Origin: Hymenobacter sp. BT559
GTDB taxonomy: Bacteria; Bacteroidota; Bacteroidia; Cytophagales; Hymenobacteraceae
Reading direction: 5' to 3'
Assembly (NCBI RefSeq): GCF_016427535.1
Contig: NZ_JAELXV010000007.1
Coordinates: 62,001-126,000 of the forward strand
Length of the DNA: 64,000 bases
The notes below the pieces were generated by a model that was not told the DNA's origin, did not search any database, and saw nothing but the letters and a program-made list of their open reading frames with translations. Within the stretch, counting starts at the first letter, position 1; each line of letters begins with the position of its first letter. Made by a program: the position numbers and the translations under genes. Shown piece by piece: positions 33,543-40,690 of this stretch.

Positions 33543-34070
33543 ATGCCACGCATTACTTCCCCCCGTCAACACATTCGCATTCTGCTGCCTGACATCGTAC
33601 TAGGTGGCACCCGCATCAAACAGGTCGGCTTTGTCATCGAGCAAAACTGGACGCAACCGCTCAGCACGGGCGAGGTCAGCGGCGTCATCGTGGTACGAGT
33701 CAAGCGCTACGCCTTCGATGAAAGCCAGCCGGAAGGCCTAGGCCCGGAGCTGGCCGAGTTCAACCCCCGCCAACCTGTGCGGCTTATCGGCACTAATGAC
33801 ACGCTGCTCTACGCCAATAACGGCGAGGTAGCCCTGCAACGCACCACCGAGAGCCCAGACGACTGGCAGGCCGCCATCGAGGCGAAAGCCGCGGAGGCTG
33901 AACCTCGGCCGGTGATTCTGCAAGGCGACGGGCTGGAGCTCATACGCGAGCAGCCGACCGTCATCACGGCTGAAATCATCCGGCACCTGCAAGCGGCCCC
34001 CGCTTACCACTGGGCGCCCAAAGACGAACAGGGCCAGCCTATTCTACCCCATGCGCCCGACCTGGCCTAG
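33543..34070 (+). CDS. hypothetical phage structural protein
   Basis: A 175-aa protein, start ATG 33543. It has a beta-rich N-terminal half (IRILLPDIVLGGTRIKQVGF) and a helical C-terminal half. Family not recognised. Placement in the fibre cluster suggests a tail accessory or chaperone. Confidence 0.55.
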   Translation: MPRITSPRQHIRILLPDIVLGGTRIKQVGFVIEQNWTQPLSTGEVSGVIVVRVKRYAFDESQPEGLGPELAEFNPRQPVRLIGTNDTLLYANNGEVALQRTTESPDDWQAAIEAKAAEAEPRPVILQGDGLELIREQPTVITAEIIRHLQAAPAYHWAPKDEQGQPILPHAPDLA

Positions 34071-34149
34071 GCTGCTGCTTTTCGTGCTGGCCGCCGCCCT
34101 GGTGTGGTGGCTCACCAGCCTATACCCCGCCTTTTTACTGCCTGACTAA
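34051..34149 (+). CDS. 32-aa membrane peptide
   Basis: It starts within the end of the previous gene and ends in a TAATG overlap with the next. A single hydrophobic helix (LLLFVLAAALVWWLTSLYPAF) makes up most of it. It could be a tiny lysis accessory. Support is the double coupling and the helix. Confidence 0.45.
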   Translation: MRPTWPRLLLFVLAAALVWWLTSLYPAFLLPD

Positions 34150-35168
34150 TGCGTACCAAGGACCTGCTTTTCTTTCAAGCTGTAGGGGCCCAGCTGGGCC
34201 TGCCGGTGGGCCCGCCCGACCCGGCCAGCATTAGCGCGCCCGAGCCGGCGGCGGTCAGCGACCGCATTGCGGCGGCTGTTCAGCCGCTACTCGCCACCAT
34301 CGAGCAGCTTACCAGCTTGCTGAATGGCAAGGCCAGCGCGAACAGCTTAGCCGACCTGCGCCAACGGGTTACGACCCTGACCGGCACGGTAGATGCAAAA
34401 GCCGACGCCGCTACCGTAGCGCAGCAGTTTCAGGCCAATTTCGAACTGGACCAAGGGCAGGCGGCGGCTATTAAAGCCGCGCAAGACCTGCTCGCCAATG
34501 ACGGCAACCTGCTGGCCAACCTGATGGCGGCGCAGACGCAGCTCGGCAACCTGCTGACTGGCCTGCGCACGGATGTGGACCTGAAGGCCCCCGCCTCGAC
34601 AGTCAGCGCGCTAACAGGCGAAGTAACCAAGGTGCGCAACACAGTAAACGACGCCAATACGGGCCTAGCTGCTACCAAAGCCCTGGCTGACACGGCCAAC
34701 ACGGAAGTAGCCAAGCGCCTGCTAAAAACCGGCGACGTAGCCACCGGGCCTATCATGGTGCCGAAGGCGACGCAGGATGCCGCCGCCCCGCGCCTAGAGC
34801 AGACCTACGGCGGGCTAAACGCACCGATTCGCTACGCCACCGCCGTGGGCGCTGCGGCCGTGGCCATGCAGCCGGGCCCGCTCACCGACCCGACGCCCCA
34901 GGGCCGCAAGGCCAAGCCCTACAATGTGATTCTGACCATGCGCAGCGCGCCCGCCGCGAACCTTGGTGCCACTATCACTATCGGCACTACCAGCGGGGGC
35001 AGTGAAGTCTTTAGCAAAACCTTCCTGCTCACCGCCTTGCCCGGCCTAAACGCGGTGCTAGCCCCCATGCAGCCGGTCTTTATCGAATTGCCCGCTGGCA
35101 CCACGCTCTACGCCAAGGCCACGGCTGGCCAGTGGGACGTGGAAGTTCTCTCTTACTACAAATCCTAG
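34149..35168 (+). CDS. coiled-coil tail fibre-associated protein
   Basis: A 339-aa protein. Residues 35-200 are a long heptad-rich helix (IAAAVQPLLATIEQLTSLLN, then LADLRQRVTTLTGTVD). Residues 220-339 form a beta-rich globular end. The layout, stalk then knob, suits a fibre or spike that trimerises. No family recognised. Confidence 0.6.
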   Translation: MRTKDLLFFQAVGAQLGLPVGPPDPASISAPEPAAVSDRIAAAVQPLLATIEQLTSLLNGKASANSLADLRQRVTTLTGTVDAKADAATVAQQFQANFELDQGQAAAIKAAQDLLANDGNLLANLMAAQTQLGNLLTGLRTDVDLKAPASTVSALTGEVTKVRNTVNDANTGLAATKALADTANTEVAKRLLKTGDVATGPIMVPKATQDAAAPRLEQTYGGLNAPIRYATAVGAAAVAMQPGPLTDPTPQGRKAKPYNVILTMRSAPAANLGATITIGTTSGGSEVFSKTFLLTALPGLNAVLAPMQPVFIELPAGTTLYAKATAGQWDVEVLSYYKS

Positions 35169-35172
35169 GACT

Positions 35173-35361
35173 ATGTGCTGCCCTCTACATCCCGAGTTCG
35201 ACCCCAAGCTGCTCAAGCCTGTGCATGTGAGCGGCCCCGAGCCAACTGGCCTACACCCCGAAGACCGCCAGCGCCTTGAATCCGAGCGCACCTGCCTACA
35301 GCGTGAGCTCGCCACTACCCAGCGCGGCATCGACCGCCTCACCCACTTGCTCGCTGCCTAA
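35173..35361 (+). CDS. 62-aa charged helical protein
   Basis: Residues 30-60 form an amphipathic helix (RQRLESERTCLQRELATTQR). The start, MCCPLHPEFDP, has two cysteines but no hydrophobic signal before them, so it is not a lipoprotein. Its TAA shares one base with the holin ATG. Function unknown, maybe part of the lysis cluster. Confidence 0.5.
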   Translation: MCCPLHPEFDPKLLKPVHVSGPEPTGLHPEDRQRLESERTCLQRELATTQRGIDRLTHLLAA

Positions 35362-35969
35362 TGCCGTTCCGCGCCATCTATTCAGAAACCATCAAACTGC
35401 TGGGCTTTCGGTCGGGTGGCGATTTCCTGTCTTCTACTATCGGCGTGAAGCTCTACAGCGGCGCTGCGGTGCAGGGCCTGGCCATTGGCACGCTCGTGGC
35501 AGGGCTCACGGCCTTCTGCACGCGCTGGATATGGAACCCACCCAGCGCGCTCTACCTGCTGCTGTTTCTGGACCTGGCTAACGGCCGCTACGGCTACCAG
35601 GTGGCTAAGAAGCTCAAGGGCGAGCCGTTCCGCTGGAGCGAGTTTCAGCGCCTAGGTGGCATTCTCATTTCAACTGTCATCGTGATGGCGGTAGTGCGCA
35701 ATGCCATCAACTCCTATCCCTACTACGACTGGATGGCCGACCTCGTGTTTGGCTGGCTCTTTACCACCAAGGCCCGCAAGGTGGTCGAGAAGATGGTGGC
35801 GCTCAAAGTACAGGAAGAAGGCGCGGCCAGCCTTTTCCAATATGCGCTCAAGTGGCTGCTTAACTCGAAGCTAGGCCCCATCCTCGTCGATTCGATTCAG
35901 CAGCCCCCCGCCCGGGCGGCTGCCCCGGCTGAGCCCGACCCGGCCACCGACCCTACTGCCACTCCCTAA
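35361..35969 (+). CDS. phage holin, Bacteroidota type
   Basis: A 202-aa membrane protein. Hydrophobic stretches lie at about 30-50, 58-72, 100-115 and 123-135, followed by a charged tail from about 165. KLKGEPFRWSEFQRLGG and the helix pattern fit the large Bacteroidota holins (holin_4-like). It would permeabilise the inner membrane. Spanin- and amidase-like genes follow directly. Confidence 0.72.
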   Translation: MPFRAIYSETIKLLGFRSGGDFLSSTIGVKLYSGAAVQGLAIGTLVAGLTAFCTRWIWNPPSALYLLLFLDLANGRYGYQVAKKLKGEPFRWSEFQRLGGILISTVIVMAVVRNAINSYPYYDWMADLVFGWLFTTKARKVVEKMVALKVQEEGAASLFQYALKWLLNSKLGPILVDSIQQPPARAAAPAEPDPATDPTATP

Positions 35970-35981
35970 CCTTTTTTCTGC
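35966..35981 (+). promoter_or_regulatory. pyrimidine-rich leader motif
   Basis: CTAACCTTTTTTCTGC lies 3 bp before the ATG at 35985. Confidence 0.5.
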
Positions 35982-35984
35982 AAC

Positions 35985-36626
35985 ATGCCTACTAAAATCG
36001 CCCGCCATGCGGGCACCGCCGCCGTCCTGGGCTTTCTGCTCATCCTTGTGGTGCTGGTCACTGCCTTCAGCTGCAGCACGCAGCGCCAGCTCACGCCCGC
36101 CCACCCTCACAGCGAGGGCGCGGCCTACACCCCGGCCATGCTCACCGAGCGCCACGACTCGGTAGTAGTGCAGCCCGCGCCTTCGGTGCTCGACAAGCTG
36201 CTGGGCCGCACGCCCGCGCCATTTGTAGTGGCTACCGTGCCAGCGCGCATCGGTAAGAAGTCAACTATTAATGTGTACAACGCGCCAGCTACCGTCACTA
36301 CCCTAGGTAAAAACGCCACGGCAGCCGTGGGCGCGGGTGCCAGCACCATCCAAACGGGCAAGAAGTCGGGCGACATTATTAAGGCCGACAGTGGCGCCAT
36401 CGTGAGCAAAGTAGCGGGGCCTGGCAATAATCAGGTTACTCGCGGCAACAACAACGCCCCGCAGCTCAGCGCTCCTGTACAAGAAGCCAGTGACTGGCGT
36501 GCCGAACTGGCCAAGCCCGCGGGTGAGGTAGCCGCCTCGGCCGTGGGGCTGCTGCTGGTGGCAGGTTTGGTCTGGGCCGTCATCGCTTACAAACGCCGCA
36601 AGGCACTATCCCCTAACCAAGCCTAA
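35985..36626 (+). CDS. spanin-like membrane protein (candidate u-spanin)
   Basis: A 213-aa protein. The N-terminal hydrophobic segment (about 12-28) ends in VTAFSCSTQ, a weak lipobox with Cys30. Another helix lies at about 182-202 (VGLLLVAGLVWAVIAYK). The 150 residues between are periplasm-like, with Thr, Asn and Val. N-terminal lipid anchor plus C-terminal membrane helix is the layout of unimolecular spanins, which fuse inner and outer membranes in the last lysis step. The place between holin and amidase supports this. The lipobox is not ideal. Confidence 0.5.
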   Translation: MPTKIARHAGTAAVLGFLLILVVLVTAFSCSTQRQLTPAHPHSEGAAYTPAMLTERHDSVVVQPAPSVLDKLLGRTPAPFVVATVPARIGKKSTINVYNAPATVTTLGKNATAAVGAGASTIQTGKKSGDIIKADSGAIVSKVAGPGNNQVTRGNNNAPQLSAPVQEASDWRAELAKPAGEVAASAVGLLLVAGLVWAVIAYKRRKALSPNQA

Positions 36627-36629
36627 GCG

Positions 36630-37040
36630 ATGCGCCCGATTCAATGGCTTGTGGTGCACTGCACCGCTACCCCGCAGAACACGACGGTAGCCAGCATCCT
36701 CAACTACTGGCGCACCCAGCTAGGCTGGAAGAACCCCGGCTATCACATCGTCATCGAGCCCAACGGCAAGAGCCACCGTCTGCTCGACGATTCTATCCCG
36801 AGCAACGGCGTGGCAGGATACAACAGCCACGCGCTACACGTGAGCTACATCGGGGGCATCGATGCGCAGGGCCATGGCCTCGACACGCGCACGCCCCAGC
36901 AAAAGGCTGAGCTGCTGCGCATCCTGCAGCGCTGGAAGAAAGCCTACCCCAATGCCCGCATTCAGGGCCACCGGGACTTTCCCAATGTTCACAAGGAATG
37001 CCCCAGCTTCAACGCGAAGGCTGAATACGCTACCCTTTAA
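36630..37040 (+). CDS. N-acetylmuramoyl-L-alanine amidase endolysin
   Basis: A 136-aa Amidase_2/PGRP enzyme that cuts the amide bond between muramic acid and the peptide stem. WLVVHCTAT holds the first zinc His (H10), and GYHIVIEPNGK and GHRDF...HKECPSFN carry the remaining family elements, including the Cys ligand in KECPSF. There is no signal peptide, so export should rely on the holin. Its gene is 3 bp after the spanin-like gene. Confidence 0.93.
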   Translation: MRPIQWLVVHCTATPQNTTVASILNYWRTQLGWKNPGYHIVIEPNGKSHRLLDDSIPSNGVAGYNSHALHVSYIGGIDAQGHGLDTRTPQQKAELLRILQRWKKAYPNARIQGHRDFPNVHKECPSFNAKAEYATL

Positions 37041-37055
37041 TTTCTTTTTTCTGCC
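37041..37055 (+). promoter_or_regulatory. pyrimidine-rich leader motif
   Basis: TTTCTTTTTTCTGCC ends directly at the ATG at 37056. Confidence 0.5.
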
Positions 37056-37217
37056 ATGACAAAGTACCTCATCACCGCCGCCGCCTGGGCCGCGCTGAGC
37101 TATCCCATCTACCAATTCATTGCGCCCTGGGCCGTCATCGTGTACGGCGTGGTGTCGCTCATCTGCCTGCTGGTATGGGCCGGCACCCGCAAGGGCTCGA
37201 CGGTTAAGCGGTCTTAG
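37056..37217 (+). CDS. 53-aa two-helix membrane protein
   Basis: Two hydrophobic segments (about 4-22 and 24-42) with a basic end, directly after the amidase and preceded by the shared leader motif. The shape of a small class II holin or antiholin. It is the last clear phage gene. Function inferred from size and place. Confidence 0.5.
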   Translation: MTKYLITAAAWAALSYPIYQFIAPWAVIVYGVVSLICLLVWAGTRKGSTVKRS

Positions 37218-37233
37218 GGCCAGCAAACAAAAA

Positions 37234-37255
37234 CCCCAGCTCTTTCGGGCTGGGG
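37234..37255 (+). terminator. hairpin at the end of the lysis cluster
   Basis: CCCCAGC and GCTGGGG form a perfect 7-bp stem 16 bp after the last lysis gene. It is preceded by an A run but not followed by T, so it suits a terminator read on the minus strand or a weak one on the plus strand. Confidence 0.5.
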
Positions 37256-37446
37256 CCAAACCGTCTTCTCTATTGGGGTTTTCGTGCCTACCGGGCCGGA
37301 TAGGGCGGCCTAGCTGTACGGCTGCGAATTGGAGGTATCCGGCTCCTATCAATGCCGGCCTTTTTACCACTGCACAGAGCTGGCAAACCAGATAGCTGAG
37401 CGGCCTAGAGTGTTGTAAATATAGTACATAAACATTTGTTAGGCAA

Positions 37447-37842
37447 ATGATTAAATACATTTATTGGCCGGCCGCCGTGCTGCTCATGGCCCTAGGGCAA
37501 GGCCTGCTGCTGCCAGCCATCAAGCGCACGCCGCCCGGCCCTGAAGCCAAGCGCCAGTCCTTCGCCCTGCACTACGTGCTTACTGCTGCCTATTTCCTGC
37601 CGCTGGTGCTGGCGCCTGGTACCTGGCTAGAAGCCGTGCTCAGTCGGCTGCTGCTGTTCGACCCTGTGATAAACCTGGCTAGCGGGGGCAAGGTGTTTGC
37701 CGTGGGCGCCACGGCCGCTACCGACCGGGCCCTGCGCTGGCTGGCCGCCCGGCTGAGCTGGCCACCTGAGCGGCTGCGGCTGGTGGTGTGGGTGGTGAGC
37801 CTAGCTATTAGCTGTTGGCTATTAGTTATAAGCTATAAGTAA
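37447..37842 (+). CDS. integral membrane protein, unknown function
   Basis: A 131-aa protein with hydrophobic segments at about 5-24, 42-60 and 108-128. It follows a 229-bp gap with AT-rich sequence near 37,415-37,440. It could be a phage edge gene or a host gene. No family recognised. Confidence 0.5.
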   Translation: MIKYIYWPAAVLLMALGQGLLLPAIKRTPPGPEAKRQSFALHYVLTAAYFLPLVLAPGTWLEAVLSRLLLFDPVINLASGGKVFAVGATAATDRALRWLAARLSWPPERLRLVVWVVSLAISCWLLVISYK

Positions 37843-37848
37843 TAAGCC

Positions 37849-37877
37849 CTAGGTGTGCAGCCTATTTGCACACCTAG
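37849..37877. repeat. perfect 11-bp inverted repeat
   Basis: CTAGGTGTGCA (37849-37859) and its exact complement at 37867-37877 frame a 7-nt loop, 6 bp after the membrane protein gene. No T run follows. Could be a terminator hairpin or a protein site. Confidence 0.5.
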
Positions 37878-37947
37878 TACGATTCTATACTGGCGGGATG
37901 AAGGGACTCGCCGCGTGACCTATTGCTCGTGACTTATTAATTATAAC

Positions 37948-37980
37948 AAAAGCCCCGGCCTGCCATTGCCGGGGCTTTTT
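37948..37980. terminator. bidirectional terminator
   Basis: AAAAGCCCCGGC and GCCGGGGCTTTTT form a 12-bp stem with A and T runs on either side. It separates the rightward membrane gene from the leftward 37988-38541 pair. Confidence 0.85.
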
Positions 37981-37987
37981 ATTGACT

Positions 37988-38263
37988 TTAAAATAGGTCT
38001 GGCTCTGCATCGTTCCACATTTGCTGAAACTTCTCAAAGCCAGGAGGCATATCAACCATGAGCGTCTTGCAAATATGATACATCATAGTGCGGTCGATAA
38101 GCGCATGGTTGGCTGGTACAGAAGAGCAAATACCATTTTCGTTGTTGCGAACTGAGTATACTGCCCCAGGGAAATTTACTGTCACCTCACAGTAACAGTA
38201 ACCCAACCAGCTCACAAAGCGTCTTACATCAAGGTCTAGTGGACCATACTCATCTGATTCCAT
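37988..38263 (-). CDS. hypothetical partner of HicB-like protein
   Basis: A 91-aa protein with several Cys and aromatic residues (FVSWLGYCYCEVTVNFPG). Its ATG shares one base with the stop of the HicB-like gene (TAATG), so both are translated as a unit. It is not HicA-like: no double-stranded RNA-binding fold or catalytic His in the usual context. It could be a toxin of another type. Family not recognised. Confidence 0.55.
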   Translation of the reverse strand: MESDEYGPLDLDVRRFVSWLGYCYCEVTVNFPGAVYSVRNNENGICSSVPANHALIDRTMMYHICKTLMVDMPPGFEKFQQMWNDAEPDLF

Positions 38264-38541
38264 TAAGCAAGCTCTAGCTCTTGGACCTTATGAGTAAAAT
38301 GGATTTTGCCTTCTGATTGCACAGTCGAGGGCACTTGATTTTGCTTTTTCAGCAACTCCAGAGCTTCTGCTCTTTTAGAGGGCAGCATAATGGCAGTGTT
38401 GCGCACTAAGTCATCATAGACTTCTTCGCGTGAACTGCCCTGCGCAAAAATGCCCGAAATCTCATTTATGCGCCCAATGAATACGCCGGGCTTTGCAGCC
38501 TCCTTAATCGAGGAGGTAAGCGTGAGGGTGGGGAGTGACAT
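38263..38541 (-). CDS. HicB-like antitoxin or regulator
   Basis: A 92-aa protein (an upstream ATG at 38571 would add ten residues). Residues 15-60 (KPGVFIGRINEISGIFAQGS, then SREEVYDDL) follow the HicB pattern of a degraded RNase H fold. No C-terminal DNA-binding domain is obvious. The gene comes first in a two-gene operon, with two direct repeats upstream that could be its operator. HicB fold is probable. Confidence 0.55.
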   Translation of the reverse strand: MSLPTLTLTSSIKEAAKPGVFIGRINEISGIFAQGSSREEVYDDLVRNTAIMLPSKRAEALELLKKQNQVPSTVQSEGKIHFTHKVQELELA

Positions 38542-38591
38542 AGCTGCGTGGGTTTGTTCCGTTGCAAACATAACGCGGCGTTACACTTTTT

Positions 38592-38643
38592 AGTTATATA
38601 AACTCTTGGCATAACGACAGGAAGTTATATAATCTTGGCATTA
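38592..38643. promoter_or_regulatory. direct repeats upstream of HicB-like operon
   Basis: AGTTATATAAACTCTTGGCAT (from 38592, copy cut here) recurs as AGTTATATAATCTTGGCAT from 38623, a step of 31 bp, or three helical turns. AT-rich context and position before the operon suggest an autoregulatory operator and promoter. Confidence 0.5.
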
Positions 38644-38730
38644 TACCGCATTCCTTCGAAACGTTATGTGCTACCTTAGCTAGTGTCAATAAGACGTAAC
38701 ATTGGGCTGTAAGCACTCAGGCACCAAGCA

Positions 38731-38763
38731 AAAAGCCCCGACCTGACCGGCCGGGGCTTTTTT
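38731..38763. terminator. bidirectional terminator
   Basis: AAAAGCCCCG and CGGGGCTTTT form a 10-bp stem, with the T run on both strands. It ends the leftward gene at 38762-38998. Confidence 0.8.
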
Positions 38764-38998
38764 ATTTTGTAAACCACTTCCCCCACTGCTCAGGCGTCAC
38801 ATTCGTCGTGCGCCCATTGGCCAGCTGGATAACCACGCGCCGCACGGGCACGGGGTCAGCGCCTTCCTCCTTCGACGGCACGAGTACGTCTTGCTCGGCT
38901 CCTTCATAGCGAGTGCCTAGGACCAAGCCAGCATAACCGTCAAAGCCACCGGGGCCGCTGGTGGAGCCGATGTAGGTGCGGGATTCGGTAGTGTTCAT
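38762..38998 (-). CDS. small hypothetical protein
   Basis: A 78-aa soluble protein with a Gly-rich middle (GSTSGPGGFDGYAGLVLG) and a C-terminal segment RRVVIQLANGRTTNVTPEQW. It lies between two terminators as a single-gene unit. No family recognised. Confidence 0.45.
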   Translation of the reverse strand: MNTTESRTYIGSTSGPGGFDGYAGLVLGTRYEGAEQDVLVPSKEEGADPVPVRRVVIQLANGRTTNVTPEQWGKWFTK

Positions 38999-39008
38999 GG
39001 TGCAAAGA

Positions 39009-39033
39009 AAAACCCCGCTGGTGGGCGGGGCTT
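39009..39033 (-). terminator. terminator of the PIN cassette
   Basis: On the minus strand GCCCCGC, a CCACCA loop and GCGGGG are followed by TTTTTC, 12 bp after the PIN gene stop. A standard intrinsic terminator. Confidence 0.75.
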
Positions 39034-39041
39034 ATATAATA

Positions 39042-39593
39042 CTACTCACCAGCATCTGCTTCGAGCTCTGTCAGGTAATCTAGTATTGACCTTTGGATTG
39101 GTTTCATTTGCAAGGTCTGCTCTGGTGGCAGGCACAGTGAAATGAACTTGAATCTAGGTGCAGGAAAGGCATTTTGAATTCTGCTGTATATCTCTTTACT
39201 ACTCTTCTCATCTGATGTGAGGTAATGAGTAATATCTAGCTTTAAGTCTGCTTGAGCAAACAGTTTAGTATCGTTTTTAACAAGGGGCCTATATCCTTCA
39301 ACTGGAGGTGTATTGCGATGCTTAAGAGCTAATGCCGTGAATTCACCCGCCCGTTGTGCATGGCTTGCAGTGAAGGGTATTAGCTGGAGGTTGTTCATGG
39401 GCAATTCATCCATGCTGCCTTTAACACACCATTCCGCTAAGGCAATTGTGGATAAATACATGGACCAATCGCTATCCATAAAGCACTTCATATACTTATG
39501 AGCATGCTCATTCCATTCCTTGCCACTATCCAGCAAGTGCATGAAGAAACTAGTGTCCAATAAAACGGCTCCGGCCTTACTCAGCATGGTCAC
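39042..39593 (-). CDS. PIN-domain ribonuclease-like protein
   Basis: A 183-aa protein. LLDTSFFMHLLD near residue 11 gives the first Asp of a PIN domain (D13). LAEWCVKG carries the Glu, KNDTKLFAQADLKLD the middle Asp, and LTSDEK the (S/T)xD motif. These four acidic positions make a metal-dependent RNase, as in VapC toxins. It overlaps the end of the 261-aa partner by 17 bp. Unlike ordinary VapC operons, the partner is large. PIN fold is fairly certain, toxin role is inferred. Confidence 0.72.
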   Translation of the reverse strand: MTMLSKAGAVLLDTSFFMHLLDSGKEWNEHAHKYMKCFMDSDWSMYLSTIALAEWCVKGSMDELPMNNLQLIPFTASHAQRAGEFTALALKHRNTPPVEGYRPLVKNDTKLFAQADLKLDITHYLTSDEKSSKEIYSRIQNAFPAPRFKFISLCLPPEQTLQMKPIQRSILDYLTELEADAGE

Positions 39594-40362
39594 GTAATTG
39601 ATTTAGCCATGCCTCTGGGTCTTCCAAATCGCCTAGCCAGTTCTGCGTTGCTTTTTTACCTAGTTCTTCAATGTAGCTTCGGTCATAAAATGACCTATTG
39701 TATGGCTTTATCTCCTTTAGCTTTAAACTAGAGTAATCTATTTCCCCTGTTACTGCATCCTCTTTTCCGATAGCTATTACGCGACATAACTTGTAAACTA
39801 GATTTGCTTCAATAGAGGTAATTAACTCCTTTGTTGTAGGAATGGTAATTGTTCCTTTATCCGATGTCAACAAGTGTATGTTGGAACGATTGGCGCCGCC
39901 CCAATCAACTAATTGTCCATAGAAGTACAATTCAGTTTCAAACCACTGATTAGAAACAGGAGCTACATAGTTCGTTTTATCAGTAAGTAGCAATGGTCTA
40001 TTCTCATCAGCGATGCCAATAGAGTAAATTCTTTTTTTCTTCTTAGCAAGTTGTTGCATCGAAGAAATTGCTTTTGCTCTTACTGGGTCTATGCTATTCA
40101 AAGAGCCAGTGCGTTGAACGTCATCTAGCTGCTGACCCGCAATACTCACAACCGTGACCAACGTCGTTATCACGTGCTTTACAGAACCCTCTTGCAACTC
40201 ATAAGAAGCAAGAGGACGTTGCTTTTTATCAGAGCCAAAGACAAGATCGACTGCAAGGGCAAGCATTTCCTGTACCTCTCGGATGTCATAGTTCCGAGGG
40301 TTTATAGGCTCATCTCCGGCCCTGCCTTTGATGGTAATAGATATGCTTGCTGTCTCTGCCAC
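39577..40362 (-). CDS. 261-aa partner of the PIN protein, unknown family
   Basis: A soluble protein. Residues 1-60 alternate strands and helices (SISITIKGRAGDEPI, then VQEMLALAVDLVFG). Residues 150-225 look like a beta-rich, Sm- or OB-like domain (LYFYGQLVDWGGANRSNIHL). No DNA-binding motif of the small antitoxin types is seen. It comes first and overlaps the PIN gene, the order of antitoxin then toxin. Partner role is inferred from overlap and order. Confidence 0.6.
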   Translation of the reverse strand: MAETASISITIKGRAGDEPINPRNYDIREVQEMLALAVDLVFGSDKKQRPLASYELQEGSVKHVITTLVTVVSIAGQQLDDVQRTGSLNSIDPVRAKAISSMQQLAKKKKRIYSIGIADENRPLLLTDKTNYVAPVSNQWFETELYFYGQLVDWGGANRSNIHLLTSDKGTITIPTTKELITSIEANLVYKLCRVIAIGKEDAVTGEIDYSSLKLKEIKPYNRSFYDRSYIEELGKKATQNWLGDLEDPEAWLNQLRDHAE

Positions 40363-40476
40363 CTATATGCGACTCTACTGTATTAGATGAGTCTGTAATA
40401 CTACGGTTAAAGCTGATTAGCCCACACGTTTTGAGGCTATCAAAAGGAATTGAGGCACACCGACAGGCACACCATA

Positions 40477-40516
40477 AAAAAGCCCGTTGCAAATACTTGA
40501 TTCACAACGGGCTTCT
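40477..40516 (-). terminator. terminator of tRNA-Asn
   Basis: On the minus strand AAGCCCGTTG and CAACGGGCTTTTTT form a 10-bp stem with a T run, 10 bp past the tRNA 3' end. Confidence 0.85.
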
Positions 40517-40525
40517 TAAAGAAAG

Positions 40526-40599
40526 CGCTCCCTCCTGGGCTCGAACCAGGGACCCTCTGATTAACAGTCAGATGCTCTAACCGGCTGAGCTAAGGAAGC
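40526..40599 (-). tRNA. tRNA-Asn (GTT)
   Basis: A 74-nt cloverleaf. The acceptor stem pairs GCTTCCT with AGGGAGC (one G-T), the D arm is GCTCAGCCGGTTAGAGC, the anticodon loop CTGTTAA has GTT, and the T arm is CCTGGTTCGAGCCCAGG. The discriminator is G, and CCA is not encoded. Its 3' end faces the prophage side, so it is a candidate attachment site. Confidence 0.95.
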
Positions 40600-40631
40600 T
40601 TTTTGTATCCGAAACCGGCGCTTTCGGGCTG

Positions 40632-40663
40632 CAAAGATAGGAAAGGCTATTTTGAATTTGCAA
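40632..40663 (-). promoter_or_regulatory. promoter of tRNA-Asn
   Basis: On the minus strand TATCTTTG (40632-40639) matches the -7 box TAnnTTTG, and TTG (40661-40663) sits 21 bp upstream as the -33 element. Confidence 0.6.
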
Positions 40664-40690
40664 GCAAATTGACAAAAAATATTCTTCAAA

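Noticed and set aside
37988..38263. HicA toxin next to the HicB-like gene
   Set aside because: The 91-aa protein has no HicA-type double-stranded RNA-binding pattern or catalytic His, and it is longer than HicA.
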